Positions 33,387-43,483 are shown, counted from the first letter of the stretch. The stretch: 64,000 nt of DNA from Tenacibaculum singaporense (GCF_003867015.1 NZ_CP032548.1:1865001-1929000), one strand, 5' to 3'. Notes: generated by a model from the letters alone, not told the origin. Translations and numbers: made by a program.

Positions 33387-33857
33387 ATGTACCTAAAAAC
33401 AATACTATTATTTTTATTAATAACTTTAACAGGGGCAAAAGTACCGAAAGAATTTAGTGCAAGAGTAATTGGGGTAGTAGACGGAGATACCGTAAAGGTG
33501 TTATATCAAAATAAACCAATACACATAAGGCTAGAACATATTGATTGTCCAGAAAAAGGACAGCCATACAGTACCAAAGCAAAACAATTCGTGTCCAACA
33601 AAATATTTGGAAAAACAGTTAAAGTAGTGAACAAAGGGAAGTGGCATTGGAACCGTTTAATCGCCGAAATATATTTTGATAACCATCAAAACATTAATAA
33701 AAGCTTAGTTAAAAAAGGGTTGGCAATGCACTTTAAAAAATATTCAAAAAGTAAAGAATATGCCCTGTTAGAAAACAAAGCAAAACAACTTAAAATAGGT
33801 ATGTGGTCATTACCCAATGTAACTACACCCTGGCAATATAGAAAACAACTAAACTAA
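33387..33857 (+). CDS. Secreted thermonuclease (SNase) family nuclease
   Basis: 156 residues with a signal peptide (LKTILLFLLITLTGA). The staphylococcal-nuclease OB fold is clear: RVIGVVDGDTVKV, IRLEHIDCPE, WHWNRLIAEIYF, WSLPNVTTPWQYR. Residues equal to the classical catalytic set are R48, E56 and R90, with D34 and D53 as metal ligands; spacing fits. It should hydrolyse DNA/RNA in the periplasm or outside. It starts 4 nt after the vWA-like gene and is followed by a small Cys-containing protein, a pairing that I recall from other Bacteroidota. Confidence 0.85.
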   Translation: MYLKTILLFLLITLTGAKVPKEFSARVIGVVDGDTVKVLYQNKPIHIRLEHIDCPEKGQPYSTKAKQFVSNKIFGKTVKVVNKGKWHWNRLIAEIYFDNHQNINKSLVKKGLAMHFKKYSKSKEYALLENKAKQLKIGMWSLPNVTTPWQYRKQLN

Positions 33858-33864
33858 ATAACAA

Positions 33865-34101
33865 ATGAAAAAAGTCATAATAATGCTACTATCAGTAGGT
33901 GTGTTAGTGGCATTTCAAAAAGTAGAAGACAAAAAAGTGTATATCTGTAGCAGTGTAGCAAGCACAAAATATCACTTTAAAAAAAACTGTAGAGGGTTAT
34001 CGCAATGTAAAGCAACGATAAAGGAAAGTACAGAGAAAAAAGTGAGGAGATATGGGAGATTGCTCTGTAAATGGGAGAAGAAAGCATTAAAAAAGAAATA
34101 A
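33865..34101 (+). CDS. Small secreted Cys-containing protein next to the SNase
   Basis: 78 residues. N-terminal signal (KKVIIMLLSVGVLVAF). The mature part reads VYICSSVASTKYHFKKNCRGLSQCK, then a basic stretch and RRYGRLLCKWE. Four Cys and the YHFKK.CRGL..C motif are shared by a small flavobacterial family often beside SNase genes. It may bind a metal or nucleic acid given its basic charge (many Lys). Function unknown. Followed by a terminator that ends the accessory island. Confidence 0.6.
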   Translation: MKKVIIMLLSVGVLVAFQKVEDKKVYICSSVASTKYHFKKNCRGLSQCKATIKESTEKKVRRYGRLLCKWEKKALKKK

Positions 34102-34105
34102 AACG

Positions 34106-34139
34106 AACTCTGTTGATAACTATATTAACAGAGTTTTTT
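34106..34139 (+). terminator. Intrinsic terminator ending the accessory island
   Basis: AACTCTGTT (34106-34114) pairs with AACAGAGTT (34127-34135), followed by a T-run. It separates the island from the topoisomerase genes. Confidence 0.85.
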
Positions 34140-34193
34140 ATTTTTTCTGGCGAAGTACTATTTTAGCACAGACTTCAATTCACACGATTTTTT

Positions 34194-36050
34194 ATGACGC
34201 AAGAAACACAATATACCGAAGACAATATACGCTCGCTCGATTGGAAAGAACATATCCGTATGCGACCTGGGATGTATATTGGTAAACTGGGAGACGGATC
34301 ATCACCAGACGACGGAATTTACATTTTGGTTAAAGAGGTTTTAGATAACTCTATTGACGAATTTGTCATGGGAGGAGGTAAGACTATAGAAGTTTCTGTA
34401 CAAGGGAATAAGGTAATTGTGCGAGACTACGGACGTGGTATTCCGCTAGGAAAAGTAGTAGACGTAGTTTCGAAGATGAACACAGGAGGAAAGTACGATT
34501 CCAAAGCCTTTAAAAAATCAGTTGGATTAAATGGAGTTGGTACGAAAGCAGTAAATGCGTTATCAACCTATTTTAGGGTGGAATCTAATCGTGACGGTAA
34601 ATCAGCTTCAGCAGAGTTTGAAAAAGGGAATTTAACCAATCAAGAATTGTTGGATGAAACCTCTCGTCGTAGAGGTACTAAAGTAACCTTTATTGCAGAT
34701 GAAACCATCTTTAAGAATTATAAGTATCGTCCTGAATACATTTCCAAATTATTAAAAAACTATGTGTACCTAAATCCAGGGTTAACCATCGTTTTTAACG
34801 GAGAAAAGTTTTATTCAGAGAACGGTTTAAAAGATTTATTGGAAGATAACAACAACAAAGAAGATATGTTGTATCCAATAATCCATTTACGAGGCGACGA
34901 TATTGAAGTAGCAATTACACACAGTAGAACACAATATTCAGAAGAATACCATTCATTTGTAAACGGACAAAATACTACACAAGGAGGAACGCACTTAAAC
35001 GCATTTAGAGAAGCAGTAGTAAAAACAGTTAGAGAATTTTTTGGGAAGAATTTTGATGCTTCCGATGTACGTAAATCAATTATCGGTGCTATTTCTATCA
35101 AGGTAATGGAACCAGTTTTTGAAAGTCAAACAAAAACAAAATTAGGTTCTACAGAAATGGGAGGAGACCTACCAACCGTTCGAACGTATATTAATGACTT
35201 TGTTAAAACGCAGCTAGATAATTACCTACATAAAAACACGGAAGTAGCCGACAAACTTCAAAAGAAGATATTACAGGCAGAAAAAGAGCGTAAAGAATTA
35301 TCAGGAATACGAAAATTAGCTCGTGAACGTGCCAAAAAAGCAAGTTTACACAACAAGAAATTACGCGATTGCCGTATACATTTTGGAGACACTAAAAAAG
35401 ATGGATATTTAGATACTACCTTGTTTATTACTGAGGGAGATTCGGCAAGTGGTTCGATTACCAAATCACGTAATGTAAATACACAAGCAGTATTTAGTTT
35501 AAAAGGAAAGCCATTAAACTCGTATGGGTTGTCTAAAAAGATAGTGTACGAAAATGAAGAGTTTAACCTACTACAAGCAGCTTTAAACATTGAAGACGGA
35601 CTGGAGGACTTACGTTATAATAATATCGTAATAGCAACCGATGCCGATGTTGATGGTATGCATATTCGTTTGTTATTAATAACCTTTTTCTTACAATTCT
35701 TCCCAGAAGTAATCAAAGAAGGACACCTGTATATTTTAGAAACTCCGTTATTTAGAGTACGAAATAAAAAAGAAACTATTTATTGTTATTCAGAAGAAGA
35801 AAAGCAAGCTGCGATAAACAAACTAAGAGGAAAACCAGAAATTACTCGATTTAAGGGATTAGGGGAGATTTCTCCTAACGAATTTGTCCATTTTATAGGA
35901 GATGATATTCGTTTAGACCCAGTAATGTTAGACAAAGAAATGTCGATAGAACAAATGTTAGAATTCTATATGGGTAAAAATACTCCAGACAGACAAAAGT
36001 TTATCATCAACAACTTAAAGGTTGAGTTAGATATTGTAGAAGAAGTTTAA
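34194..36050 (+). CDS. parE: DNA topoisomerase IV subunit B
   Basis: 618 residues. GHKL ATPase domain at the N-terminus ([43 protein letters not shown]), transducer domain, then TOPRIM ([11 protein letters not shown] with E414, and [12 protein letters not shown]) and the C-terminal [10 protein letters not shown]. The family decatenates sister chromosomes with ParC. It is about 30 residues shorter than many GyrB-type proteins, and its partner lies two genes on, so ParE rather than GyrB is favoured. The gene follows a terminator. Confidence 0.93.
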   Translation: MTQETQYTEDNIRSLDWKEHIRMRPGMYIGKLGDGSSPDDGIYILVKEVLDNSIDEFVMGGGKTIEVSVQGNKVIVRDYGRGIPLGKVVDVVSKMNTGGKYDSKAFKKSVGLNGVGTKAVNALSTYFRVESNRDGKSASAEFEKGNLTNQELLDETSRRRGTKVTFIADETIFKNYKYRPEYISKLLKNYVYLNPGLTIVFNGEKFYSENGLKDLLEDNNNKEDMLYPIIHLRGDDIEVAITHSRTQYSEEYHSFVNGQNTTQGGTHLNAFREAVVKTVREFFGKNFDASDVRKSIIGAISIKVMEPVFESQTKTKLGSTEMGGDLPTVRTYINDFVKTQLDNYLHKNTEVADKLQKKILQAEKERKELSGIRKLARERAKKASLHNKKLRDCRIHFGDTKKDGYLDTTLFITEGDSASGSITKSRNVNTQAVFSLKGKPLNSYGLSKKIVYENEEFNLLQAALNIEDGLEDLRYNNIVIATDADVDGMHIRLLLITFFLQFFPEVIKEGHLYILETPLFRVRNKKETIYCYSEEEKQAAINKLRGKPEITRFKGLGEISPNEFVHFIGDDIRLDPVMLDKEMSIEQMLEFYMGKNTPDRQKFIINNLKVELDIVEEV

Positions 36051-36051
36051 A

Positions 36052-36249
36052 ATGAAAATAACAACAAAGTTTTTTAACGTTGTATCAATTCTTTTTGGAA
36101 TTGTATTAGTGGCTTGGTTTACGCAAATAGACTACAGCGATTTATCATTTAAAAACAATATTTCACCTTACTTAGGAATTGTAACAGCATTATTATTCAT
36201 ATTCGTAATGCGGTTTGCAAAAAATAATCAAGAAAAACGTAAAAAATAA
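36052..36249 (+). CDS. Small two-helix membrane protein between parE and parC
   Basis: 65 residues. Two hydrophobic segments (about 8-25, FNVVSILFGIVLVAWF; about 40-56, LGIVTALLFIFVMRF) and a basic tail (NNQEKRKK). It starts 1 nt after the parE stop and ends 18 nt before parC, so it is likely co-transcribed. I know no topoisomerase role for such a protein; function unknown. Confidence 0.65.
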   Translation: MKITTKFFNVVSILFGIVLVAWFTQIDYSDLSFKNNISPYLGIVTALLFIFVMRFAKNNQEKRKK

Positions 36250-36267
36250 ACGTTTAAACATTCATAC

Positions 36268-38982
36268 ATGAGTGAAGAAAATAACAATTACGAACACGAC
36301 GAAGAACTAAATCAACCCCTTGAAAATACAGAAACCATAACCAAGGTTACGGGAATGTACAAAGAGTGGTTTTTAGATTATGCTTCGTATGTAATTTTAG
36401 AACGTGCAGTACCTTCTATTGAAGATGGATTTAAACCCGTGCAACGTCGTATTATGCATTCAATGAAAGACTTAGATGATGGTCGCTATAATAAAGTAGC
36501 GAATATTGTTGGTCATACAATGCAGTACCACCCTCACGGAGATGCATCAATTGCCGATGCCATGGTACAAATGGGGCAAAAGGAGCTGCTAATAGACATG
36601 CAAGGTAACTGGGGTAACATTTTAACAGGAGACCGTGCAGCAGCCTCTCGTTATATTGAAGCACGTTTATCTAAATTTGCGTTAGATGTTGTTTTCAATG
36701 CTAAAACTACCGAATGGCAAGCCTCGTATGACGGACGTAAAAAAGAACCTGTAAACTTACCTGTAAAATTCCCTTTGCTATTAGCTCAAGGAGCAGAAGG
36801 TATTGCGGTAGGATTATCAACAAAAATATTACCGCATAACTTTAACGAGTTAATAGATGCTTCTGTAAAGTACTTAAAAGGGAGAAGTTTTACGATTGTA
36901 CCCGACTTTTTAACTGGAGGAATAGCAGATGTTACCAATTATAACGATGGTAAAAGAGGAGGAAAAGTAAGAGTGCGAGCAAAAATATCAGCACTTGATA
37001 AAAAAACGTTAGTAATTACTGAAGTGCCTTTTGGTACTACCACATCATCATTAATTGATAGTATTCTAAAAGCAAACGATAAAGGTAAAATAAAGATTAA
37101 GCGTATTGAAGATAATACAGCGGCTAATGTTGAAATTTTAGTGCACTTACCAGCTAATGTATCGCCAGATAAAACAATTGATGCCTTGTACGCTTTTACC
37201 AGTTGTGAAAATTCAATTTCTCCACTGTGTTGTATTATTGAGGATAATAAACCTGTGTTTATTGGAGTATCTGAAGTATTAAGAAAGTCGACAGATTTCA
37301 CAGTAGAGTTATTAAAACGTGAATTAGAAATTCAATTACACGAATTAGAAGAGCAATGGCATTTTGCTTCTTTAGAACGTATTTTTATTGAGAATAGAAT
37401 TTACCGTGATATTGAAGAAGTAGAAACTTGGGAAGGAGTAATTGAAGCAATTGACGTAGGATTAAAACCGCATACTAAGCATTTAAAAAGAGAAGTAACC
37501 GAAGAAGATATTGTTCGTTTAACAGAAATAAGAATTAAGAAAATATCTAAGTTCGATATTGACAAAGCGAAACAATTTATTGAAAGTTTAGAGGAAAAAA
37601 TAGCTGAGGTTAAGCACCATTTAGACAATTTAATCGATTTTGCAATAGACTATTTTAAAGAGTTAAAAGCAAAATACGGAAAAGGAAAAGAGCGTAAAAC
37701 AGAAATTCGAATTTTTGATGATATCGTAGCTACCAAAGTAGTAATGCGTAACTCAAAACTTTATGTAAACAGAGAAGAAGGATTTATAGGAACCTCATTA
37801 CGAAAAGACGAGTACGTTACCGATTGTGCCGATATTGATGATGTTATAGTATTTAGAGACAATGGCTCAATGTTAGTGACGAAAGTAGATTCTAAAACTT
37901 TTGTAGGAAAAGGAATTATTCATGTTGCTATATTCAAGAAAAAAGATAAACGTACAGTTTACAACATGATATATCGTGATGGAGCGAAAGGACCTTCATA
38001 TATGAAGCGTTTTAACGTAACATCAGTTACTCGTGATAAAGAGTATAACTTAGCCAACGGAGATTCAAAATCAAAAGTATTATACTTCACAGCTAACTCC
38101 AATGGAGAAGCTGAGGTAGTAACTATTTTACTTAGAGCAGTAGGAAGTGTGAAAAAGTTAAAATGGGATATTGATTTTGCAGATTTAGCCATAAAAGGAC
38201 GTAGTGTTAGAGGAAACTTAGTAACCAAGTACTCAATTAAAAAAGTAGAGTTTAAAGAAGCAGGAGTTTCAACTTTAAAGCCTAGAAAAATTTGGTTTGA
38301 CGATACGGTACAACGTTTAAATGTTGATAGTAGAGGAGAATTGTTAGGTGAGTTTAAAGCAGAAGATAAAATATTAATAGCAACTCAATCAGGAAAAATC
38401 AAAGCAGTATCACCAGATTTAGCGATGCACTTTGAAAATGATATGATTGTGTTAGAAAAATGGAAACCTAACAAGCCAATTTCAGCAATTTATTTTGATG
38501 GTGTAAAAGAACGTTATTTTGTAAAACGTTTCTTAATAGAAACACCAGATAAAGAAGAGCTTTTTATATCAGAAGACGAAAAATCAAAGTTAGAAATTAT
38601 TGCTACAGATTATCGTCCTATGGCTGAGGTAATTTTCTCAAAAAGAAGTTTAGATAAAATAGAAGTTAATTTTGAAGACTTTATAGCAATAAAAGGAATT
38701 AAAGCTCAAGGAAATCAATTAACAACAGACAAAATAAGAACAGTTAATTTATTAGAATCATTACCTTATGAAGAGCCAGAAGAGGAAAAAGTGGAGGATA
38801 TAGAGGTAAATGATGAAGAAGAAATTAAAGAAGAAGCATTACCTTTGGAAGTAGAAGATGCTAAGCCTAAAGATAAAGAGTTTGTAGAGTCTAAAGAAGA
38901 CAAAGCAAAGAAAGCGTTGGAAAGAGCACTTCAAAAGAAGAAGAAAGATAAGGATGACGAAAGTCAAACAGCGTTGTTTTAA
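36268..38982 (+). CDS. parC: DNA topoisomerase IV subunit A
   Basis: 904 residues. The winged-helix/tower region contains GFKPVQRRIMHSM, HPHGDASIADAM, and the catalytic Tyr Y129 in AAASRYIEARL. The C-terminal domain forms beta-pinwheel blades with weaker GyrA-box motifs than GyrA, as in ParC. The last 120 or so residues are a low-complexity Glu/Lys tail (EEKVEDIEVNDEEEIKEEA...), common in flavobacterial ParC. It ends at 38982 and overlaps the start of the MscS-like gene. Works with ParE in decatenation. Confidence 0.93.
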   Translation: MSEENNNYEHDEELNQPLENTETITKVTGMYKEWFLDYASYVILERAVPSIEDGFKPVQRRIMHSMKDLDDGRYNKVANIVGHTMQYHPHGDASIADAMVQMGQKELLIDMQGNWGNILTGDRAAASRYIEARLSKFALDVVFNAKTTEWQASYDGRKKEPVNLPVKFPLLLAQGAEGIAVGLSTKILPHNFNELIDASVKYLKGRSFTIVPDFLTGGIADVTNYNDGKRGGKVRVRAKISALDKKTLVITEVPFGTTTSSLIDSILKANDKGKIKIKRIEDNTAANVEILVHLPANVSPDKTIDALYAFTSCENSISPLCCIIEDNKPVFIGVSEVLRKSTDFTVELLKRELEIQLHELEEQWHFASLERIFIENRIYRDIEEVETWEGVIEAIDVGLKPHTKHLKREVTEEDIVRLTEIRIKKISKFDIDKAKQFIESLEEKIAEVKHHLDNLIDFAIDYFKELKAKYGKGKERKTEIRIFDDIVATKVVMRNSKLYVNREEGFIGTSLRKDEYVTDCADIDDVIVFRDNGSMLVTKVDSKTFVGKGIIHVAIFKKKDKRTVYNMIYRDGAKGPSYMKRFNVTSVTRDKEYNLANGDSKSKVLYFTANSNGEAEVVTILLRAVGSVKKLKWDIDFADLAIKGRSVRGNLVTKYSIKKVEFKEAGVSTLKPRKIWFDDTVQRLNVDSRGELLGEFKAEDKILIATQSGKIKAVSPDLAMHFENDMIVLEKWKPNKPISAIYFDGVKERYFVKRFLIETPDKEELFISEDEKSKLEIIATDYRPMAEVIFSKRSLDKIEVNFEDFIAIKGIKAQGNQLTTDKIRTVNLLESLPYEEPEEEKVEDIEVNDEEEIKEEALPLEVEDAKPKDKEFVESKEDKAKKALERALQKKKKDKDDESQTALF

Positions 38983-39848
38983 TGGATAAGCTTTTACCAT
39001 ATCGTTTTAATTTAGATACCTTTTTTGGTGTTTTAGGATACATTATCGTTGTATTTCTAGTGTCTTGGGTTATTTCTAGATTGGTAAGAGCCATTATTTG
39101 GCAACTAATTAAGAGTAAGAAAGAAGATCGTTTTGGTAGAACAAGTATTCAGTTTTTACGTAATTCAGTATCGTTTGTAATAGGGCTTTTAAGTGTCATT
39201 TATGTAATTATGACCGTGCCTGCTTTTAGAAGTAAAGCGACCTTAATTTTTTCTGGAGCCGGTATTTTAGCCGCTATTATAGGTTTTGCTGCACAAGCAG
39301 CACTATCTAACTTAATAGCTGGAGCATTCATAGTTATATTCCGTCCATTTAGAGTGGGAGACTATATTAAGTTGGATGACACTCGGGTTGGTATTGTTGA
39401 AGATATAACATTGAGGCATACCGTAATAAATAACTTTGAAAATAAACGATTAATTATACCCAATTCGGTAATTAGTACAGACTCTATTTTAAACCATACT
39501 ATAGAAGACTCTCACGTCTTGAGTTTTAACAACTTTAAAATAGGATTAAAAGCAGATATTGATTTAGCACGAAGAATTATACAAGAAGAGGCAGTTAAGT
39601 TACCAACTGTTATTGATTATCGTACACCAGATCAAGTGATGAGTGATATACATCAAGTAGATGTTCGTGTTATTGATGTCTACCCAGATCATATTCACAT
39701 GCGTGCTTATGTATGGTTAAATGAACCATTTCAAGAATTTAAGACTAAATGTGCTTTAAAAGAAGCGGTACATAAACGTTTTCTTGAAGAAGGTGTGGAC
39801 TTGCCAATACCAATTAATATTAATGAAATAATAAAAAGAGCAAACTAG
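38982..39848 (+). CDS. MscS-family mechanosensitive channel
   Basis: 288 residues. N-terminal membrane helices (about 15-40, 60-85 and 87-110), pore-lining helix with Gly/Ala packing (SGAGILAAIIGFAAQAALSN), then the cytoplasmic beta-domain (FRPFRVGDYIKLDD, IVEDITLRHTVINNFEN, RLIIPNS) and alpha/beta end. The layout matches small MscS channels that release solutes on osmotic downshift. ATG overlaps the last base of the parC stop. A hairpin at the gene end serves as terminator. Confidence 0.9.
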   Translation: MDKLLPYRFNLDTFFGVLGYIIVVFLVSWVISRLVRAIIWQLIKSKKEDRFGRTSIQFLRNSVSFVIGLLSVIYVIMTVPAFRSKATLIFSGAGILAAIIGFAAQAALSNLIAGAFIVIFRPFRVGDYIKLDDTRVGIVEDITLRHTVINNFENKRLIIPNSVISTDSILNHTIEDSHVLSFNNFKIGLKADIDLARRIIQEEAVKLPTVIDYRTPDQVMSDIHQVDVRVIDVYPDHIHMRAYVWLNEPFQEFKTKCALKEAVHKRFLEEGVDLPIPININEIIKRAN

Positions 39849-39861
39849 GTTTGCTCTTTTT
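39833..39861. terminator. Bidirectional terminator between the channel and minus-strand lipoprotein genes
   Basis: AAAAAGAGCAAAC (39833-39845) pairs with GTTTGCTCTTTTT (39849-39861) around a TAG loop that is part of the channel stop region. A/T flanks on both sides fit the convergent genes. Confidence 0.85.
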
Positions 39862-39863
39862 AT

Positions 39864-40826
39864 TTAATATACTTCAAAAGTTATAAATAAGTTTTTCTCG
39901 GAAGGATTAGGAACCTCTGATATTAACCCATAGATGCCTTTATTTACTATAGCAGTAAAATAAGCTTTATTACCAGTAGGCATGTCATTAACTCCACCTA
40001 AAAAAGAAACATCAGAAGGTGCGGGTTCAATTAGCCCTTTGGGATCAGCCCAATTCATCCAATTTTCTAAGTTTTTAAGATCAGTCTTACTTTGTAGCTT
40101 TACTAAGTTAATATCATGTCCTACAAAACTTTCATATACAATTTGATCTTTAAAGTGTACAGAGAAAGTACGTTTTCCAGCAAAAACTGAATCTTTTAAA
40201 ACAATACCATCGGTACTAGAAATAGTTATGTTAGCATCTGCTTTTGGTTCTGAGTTTCCAGAATCTTTGTCAGAAACAACAACATCTTTAACCATTCCCA
40301 TAGAAGTATGAAATACCCCATTACTCATTTTTACATAGCATTCAAGCATGTAATTTCCAGGATTTAAATAAAGTGTAGTTTCACCTGTGCTTTCAGGAGA
40401 AAGTAATCCACTACCTCCTAAAAAAATAACTTCACTAAACCATTCAGGTAAATTAGCAAATTCAGCAAACCCTTCTTTAGTTTTACCCTCATTAATAAGT
40501 TTCATCGCTTTATCAAAAACAGGAGCTACATACTCTTTTGCATCCTCTGAATTTTTCCCTTCAGGATACTTATCAATTAGAAAAAAGTGAGTTTGTGTAG
40601 ATTTATTAATATAACGAAATGTATTCCATCCAGAAGGTATAGTGTCAGATATTTGAAAATCCATACTTTCCGTAATAATTTCAATTACCTTTTTCTTTTT
40701 TATAACTTCTTTTTTAGTTTGGGTAGTATTATGAGTTTGCTTTTTGTCTTTTTTACAAGATTGAAAAATTAAAAATGAACAACATATAATTATGAGAGTT
40801 AGTATCTCTTTAAGTAAAGTTTTCAT
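39864..40826 (-). CDS. Lipoprotein with cupredoxin-like domain
   Basis: 320 residues. Lipoprotein signal ending in IFQSC (Cys at about 24), a Lys/Thr linker, then a domain at about 45-195 that reads STQTHFFLIDKYPEG, PGNYMLECYVK, NGVFHTSMGM. The set of one upstream His, then Cys, His and Met at the end resembles blue-copper (sulfocyanin-like) ligands. The last 120 residues form a second beta-rich domain (KRTFSVHFKDQIVYESFVGHDINL in part). Convergent with the MscS-like gene. Copper binding is inferred; the enzyme or electron-transfer role is unknown. Confidence 0.6.
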   Translation of the reverse strand: MKTLLKEILTLIIICCSFLIFQSCKKDKKQTHNTTQTKKEVIKKKKVIEIITESMDFQISDTIPSGWNTFRYINKSTQTHFFLIDKYPEGKNSEDAKEYVAPVFDKAMKLINEGKTKEGFAEFANLPEWFSEVIFLGGSGLLSPESTGETTLYLNPGNYMLECYVKMSNGVFHTSMGMVKDVVVSDKDSGNSEPKADANITISSTDGIVLKDSVFAGKRTFSVHFKDQIVYESFVGHDINLVKLQSKTDLKNLENWMNWADPKGLIEPAPSDVSFLGGVNDMPTGNKAYFTAIVNKGIYGLISEVPNPSEKNLFITFEVY

Positions 40827-40974
40827 ATAGAAAAGAGTTTAGTTAGTAATTCTATTTTAAAACTAGGGAAGTAAAAGAGAGGAATTATTATTAGTTAACT
40901 AATAATAATGTAAAAATAAAAAATACTTCAGAGAAAAAGTATAGGCAAATAACTGGTTTTTAAATAGGTGAATT

Positions 40975-41286
40975 TTAGTTGGCTTTTTTAAACAAAAAAC
41001 TTAGTCCTAAACGACTTAAGAACTTTTTTTCAAACTCCCAAAAGAACTTAAATTGACCAAAAAGCCATCCAACTATAGGTAAAGTTGTTTGATAAATAGG
41101 AAATATAAGTAAAATTCTTAAAGGATAATATAACCAAGGAGTCATGGTATCAGGAGATAACCCTAATAGATTAGTAACAGGTCTTGCAACCCAAGCAGCA
41201 AAAGAACCATTTATAGCAAAAACAATAAAAATAGCAGCTAATGCCCAATTGTTTTCTATACCCCAACGTTGTTTAAGTTTCTCCAT
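40975..41286 (-). CDS. DUF6787 membrane protein
   Basis: 103 residues from the Met at 41286 (MEKLKQRWGI), the usual start of this family; an upstream Met at 41334 would add a hydrophobic stretch of poor fit. Two or three membrane segments (NWALAAIFIVFAINGSFAAW; PWLYYPLRILLIFPIYQTTL). The typical end, GQFKFFWEFEKKFLSRLG, is present. The family is common beside core genes in flavobacteria. Function unknown. Confidence 0.75.
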   Translation of the reverse strand: MEKLKQRWGIENNWALAAIFIVFAINGSFAAWVARPVTNLLGLSPDTMTPWLYYPLRILLIFPIYQTTLPIVGWLFGQFKFFWEFEKKFLSRLGLSFLFKKAN

Positions 41287-41370
41287 AAATCCTAATATCG
41301 GGGCAAAAGTAATTAAAAGAAAAAGGGTAAACAAATGTTTACCCTTTCATTACATTGCAAATCAGCAAAG

Positions 41371-42021
41371 TTATTTTTTTCCAAATACTCCACCTAATAG
41401 CCCTCCTAGTAACCCTCCTGACTTTTGTTGGCTGCTACTAGCGTTTCCTAAAATCATTCCAGCTACATCATCAACAATACTACCATCACCATCAGCATCT
41501 AATATTTGTTCTAAGAAACTTTGTTCTTTTTGAGCTGAACTACCACCAAGTAAACCACCTAAGAGTCTACTTAAATCACTTGGATTATTTACGTTTTCTT
41601 GACGAGATTGCTTACCAAGTAATCCCATTAAAATTGGAGCAGCAGTTTTCAAAATGTCAGCAACGGCACCAGTATCCATTCCTGCTTTTTGACCAATAAC
41701 TTTTTCAACTCCTTGTTGTTTACTTCCTAAAACATGACCTAAAATTTTACTGCCATCTTGTAAAACATCAGAGTTAACACCACCATTAAATAAGTCTCCT
41801 AAATTATCTAAGATTCCACCATCATGTTTATTTAATGCACTCTTTAAACTTTCAGCACCTTGAGGTGTAGCAGCATTTCGTTGCATTGCTTTCATTAAAA
41901 CAGGTAATGCCATTGTTAAAACACTACTAGTTTTATTTGTGTCTTGTCCCGTAGAGCCAGCAACCCCAGATATAATTGCCTTTCCGGTGTCGCTATTTAA
42001 TAAATCTAAAATTCCCGTCAT
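41371..42021 (-). CDS. DUF937 (YidB-like) protein
   Basis: 216 residues. It opens GILDLLNSDTGKAIISGVAG and contains PVLMKAMQRNAATPQGAESL, GHVLGSKQQGVEKVIGQKAG and APILMGLLGKQ, the repeated Gly/Leu-rich helices of DUF937. The Gly-rich tail (GGLLGGLLGGVFGKK) resembles YidB ends. No signal peptide. It lies 84 nt upstream of the DUF6787 gene on the same strand. Function unknown. Confidence 0.8.
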   Translation of the reverse strand: MTGILDLLNSDTGKAIISGVAGSTGQDTNKTSSVLTMALPVLMKAMQRNAATPQGAESLKSALNKHDGGILDNLGDLFNGGVNSDVLQDGSKILGHVLGSKQQGVEKVIGQKAGMDTGAVADILKTAAPILMGLLGKQSRQENVNNPSDLSRLLGGLLGGSSAQKEQSFLEQILDADGDGSIVDDVAGMILGNASSSQQKSGGLLGGLLGGVFGKK

Positions 42022-42151
42022 TTTTTAATTTTATAAGGTTAGTACTAAGTTTCTAATTTATGGGACACAAGATACGGACTCAAGGTCACTTTTTTTTAAA
42101 TAATTCTTTATACCTTACGGCCAGAAAAAAACTAATAGATTAATAGATTAT

Positions 42152-43477
42152 ATGAAGAAAATTGCACTACACTGGCAAATTTTAATAGGAATGATTTTAG
42201 GTATCTTATTTGGATTAGGGATGACTTTTATAGATGGAGGAGCATCATTCGTATCTGACTGGATAAAGCCTTTTGGAACTATTTTCGTAAAATTATTAAA
42301 ACTAATAGCCGTACCATTAATTATTGCTTCTTTGGTAAAAGGGATATCTGATTTAAAAGATATTTCTAAATTTAAAAATATAGGTTTGCGTACGATCTTA
42401 ATTTATATAGGTACCACAGTAATAGCTATTACAGTAGGTTTACTATTGGTTAATGTTGTGCAACCTGGAGATGGAATTTCAGAAGATACCATAGCCAAAC
42501 TAACAGCAGACTATGCAAATAGTGAAGGAGTACAAGCTAAAATAGCAGAAGCTAGTAAGCAAAAGGAAAGTGGGCCGCTTCAGTTCTTAGAAGATATGGT
42601 TCCTGATAATGCTATGCAGGCTATGAGTAATAATAAAGCAATGTTACAAGTAATTTTCTTTACTATTTTCTTAGGAATATCAATGTTGTTAGTAGGAGAG
42701 AAAAATGCAAAACCATTAAAAAATTTCTTTGATTCATTAAATGAAGTTGTATTAAAAATGGTGGATCTAATTATGTTAACTGCTCCCTATGCAGTATTCG
42801 CATTATTAGCAAATGTTGTAGTATCTTCTAATGACCCAGATTTATTATTCGCATTATTAAAATATGGATTAACAGTTATAGGAGGATTGTTATTAATGGT
42901 GGCACTTTACATGGTTTTAATAAGTGTATTTGCCAAGAAGAATCCGCTGTGGTTTTTACAACAAATAAGTCCAGCACAATTATTGGCTTTTTCAACAAGT
43001 TCTAGTGCTGCAACGTTACCTGTAACAATGGAAAGAGTAGAGGAACATATTGGAGTAGATAAAGAAGTATCGAGTTTTGTATTACCAGTAGGAGCTACTA
43101 TTAATATGGATGGTACGAGCTTGTATCAAGCTGTAGCGGCAGTTTTTATATCACAGGCTTTAGGTTTCGGTTTAACTTTTGGAGATCAATTGACAATTAT
43201 TTTAACAGCTTTACTAGCTTCAATAGGTTCAGCAGCTGTACCAGGAGCAGGAATGGTAATGTTAGTAATCGTATTAGAATCAGTTGGTTTTCCAGCAGAT
43301 AAATTAGCTATAGGTTTAGCATTGATTTTTGCGGTTGATAGACCATTAGATATGTGTAGAACAGTTATTAATGTAACTGGTGATGCCACAGTTTCTACTT
43401 TAGTGGCGAAATCTGTAGGTAAGTTAGGGAAGCCACATCCACATGAATGGGATGAGCATTATAATGAAGTAAAATAA
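42152..43477 (+). CDS. Dicarboxylate/amino acid:cation symporter (DAACS family)
   Basis: 441 residues with eight or so membrane helices plus two re-entrant loops. Family motifs are present: the Ser-rich hairpin AFSTSSSAATLPVTMERVEEH, the NMDGTSLY motif and the DRPLDMCRTVINVTGDA helix with Asp/Arg substrate contacts. It has an extra loop around 120-150 (SKQKESGPLQFLEDMVP). The family imports glutamate, aspartate or C4-dicarboxylates with Na+ or H+. Substrate not determined. The sulfurtransferase gene begins 6 nt after its stop. Confidence 0.9.
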   Translation: MKKIALHWQILIGMILGILFGLGMTFIDGGASFVSDWIKPFGTIFVKLLKLIAVPLIIASLVKGISDLKDISKFKNIGLRTILIYIGTTVIAITVGLLLVNVVQPGDGISEDTIAKLTADYANSEGVQAKIAEASKQKESGPLQFLEDMVPDNAMQAMSNNKAMLQVIFFTIFLGISMLLVGEKNAKPLKNFFDSLNEVVLKMVDLIMLTAPYAVFALLANVVVSSNDPDLLFALLKYGLTVIGGLLLMVALYMVLISVFAKKNPLWFLQQISPAQLLAFSTSSSAATLPVTMERVEEHIGVDKEVSSFVLPVGATINMDGTSLYQAVAAVFISQALGFGLTFGDQLTIILTALLASIGSAAVPGAGMVMLVIVLESVGFPADKLAIGLALIFAVDRPLDMCRTVINVTGDATVSTLVAKSVGKLGKPHPHEWDEHYNEVK

Positions 43478-43483
43478 AGTAAT

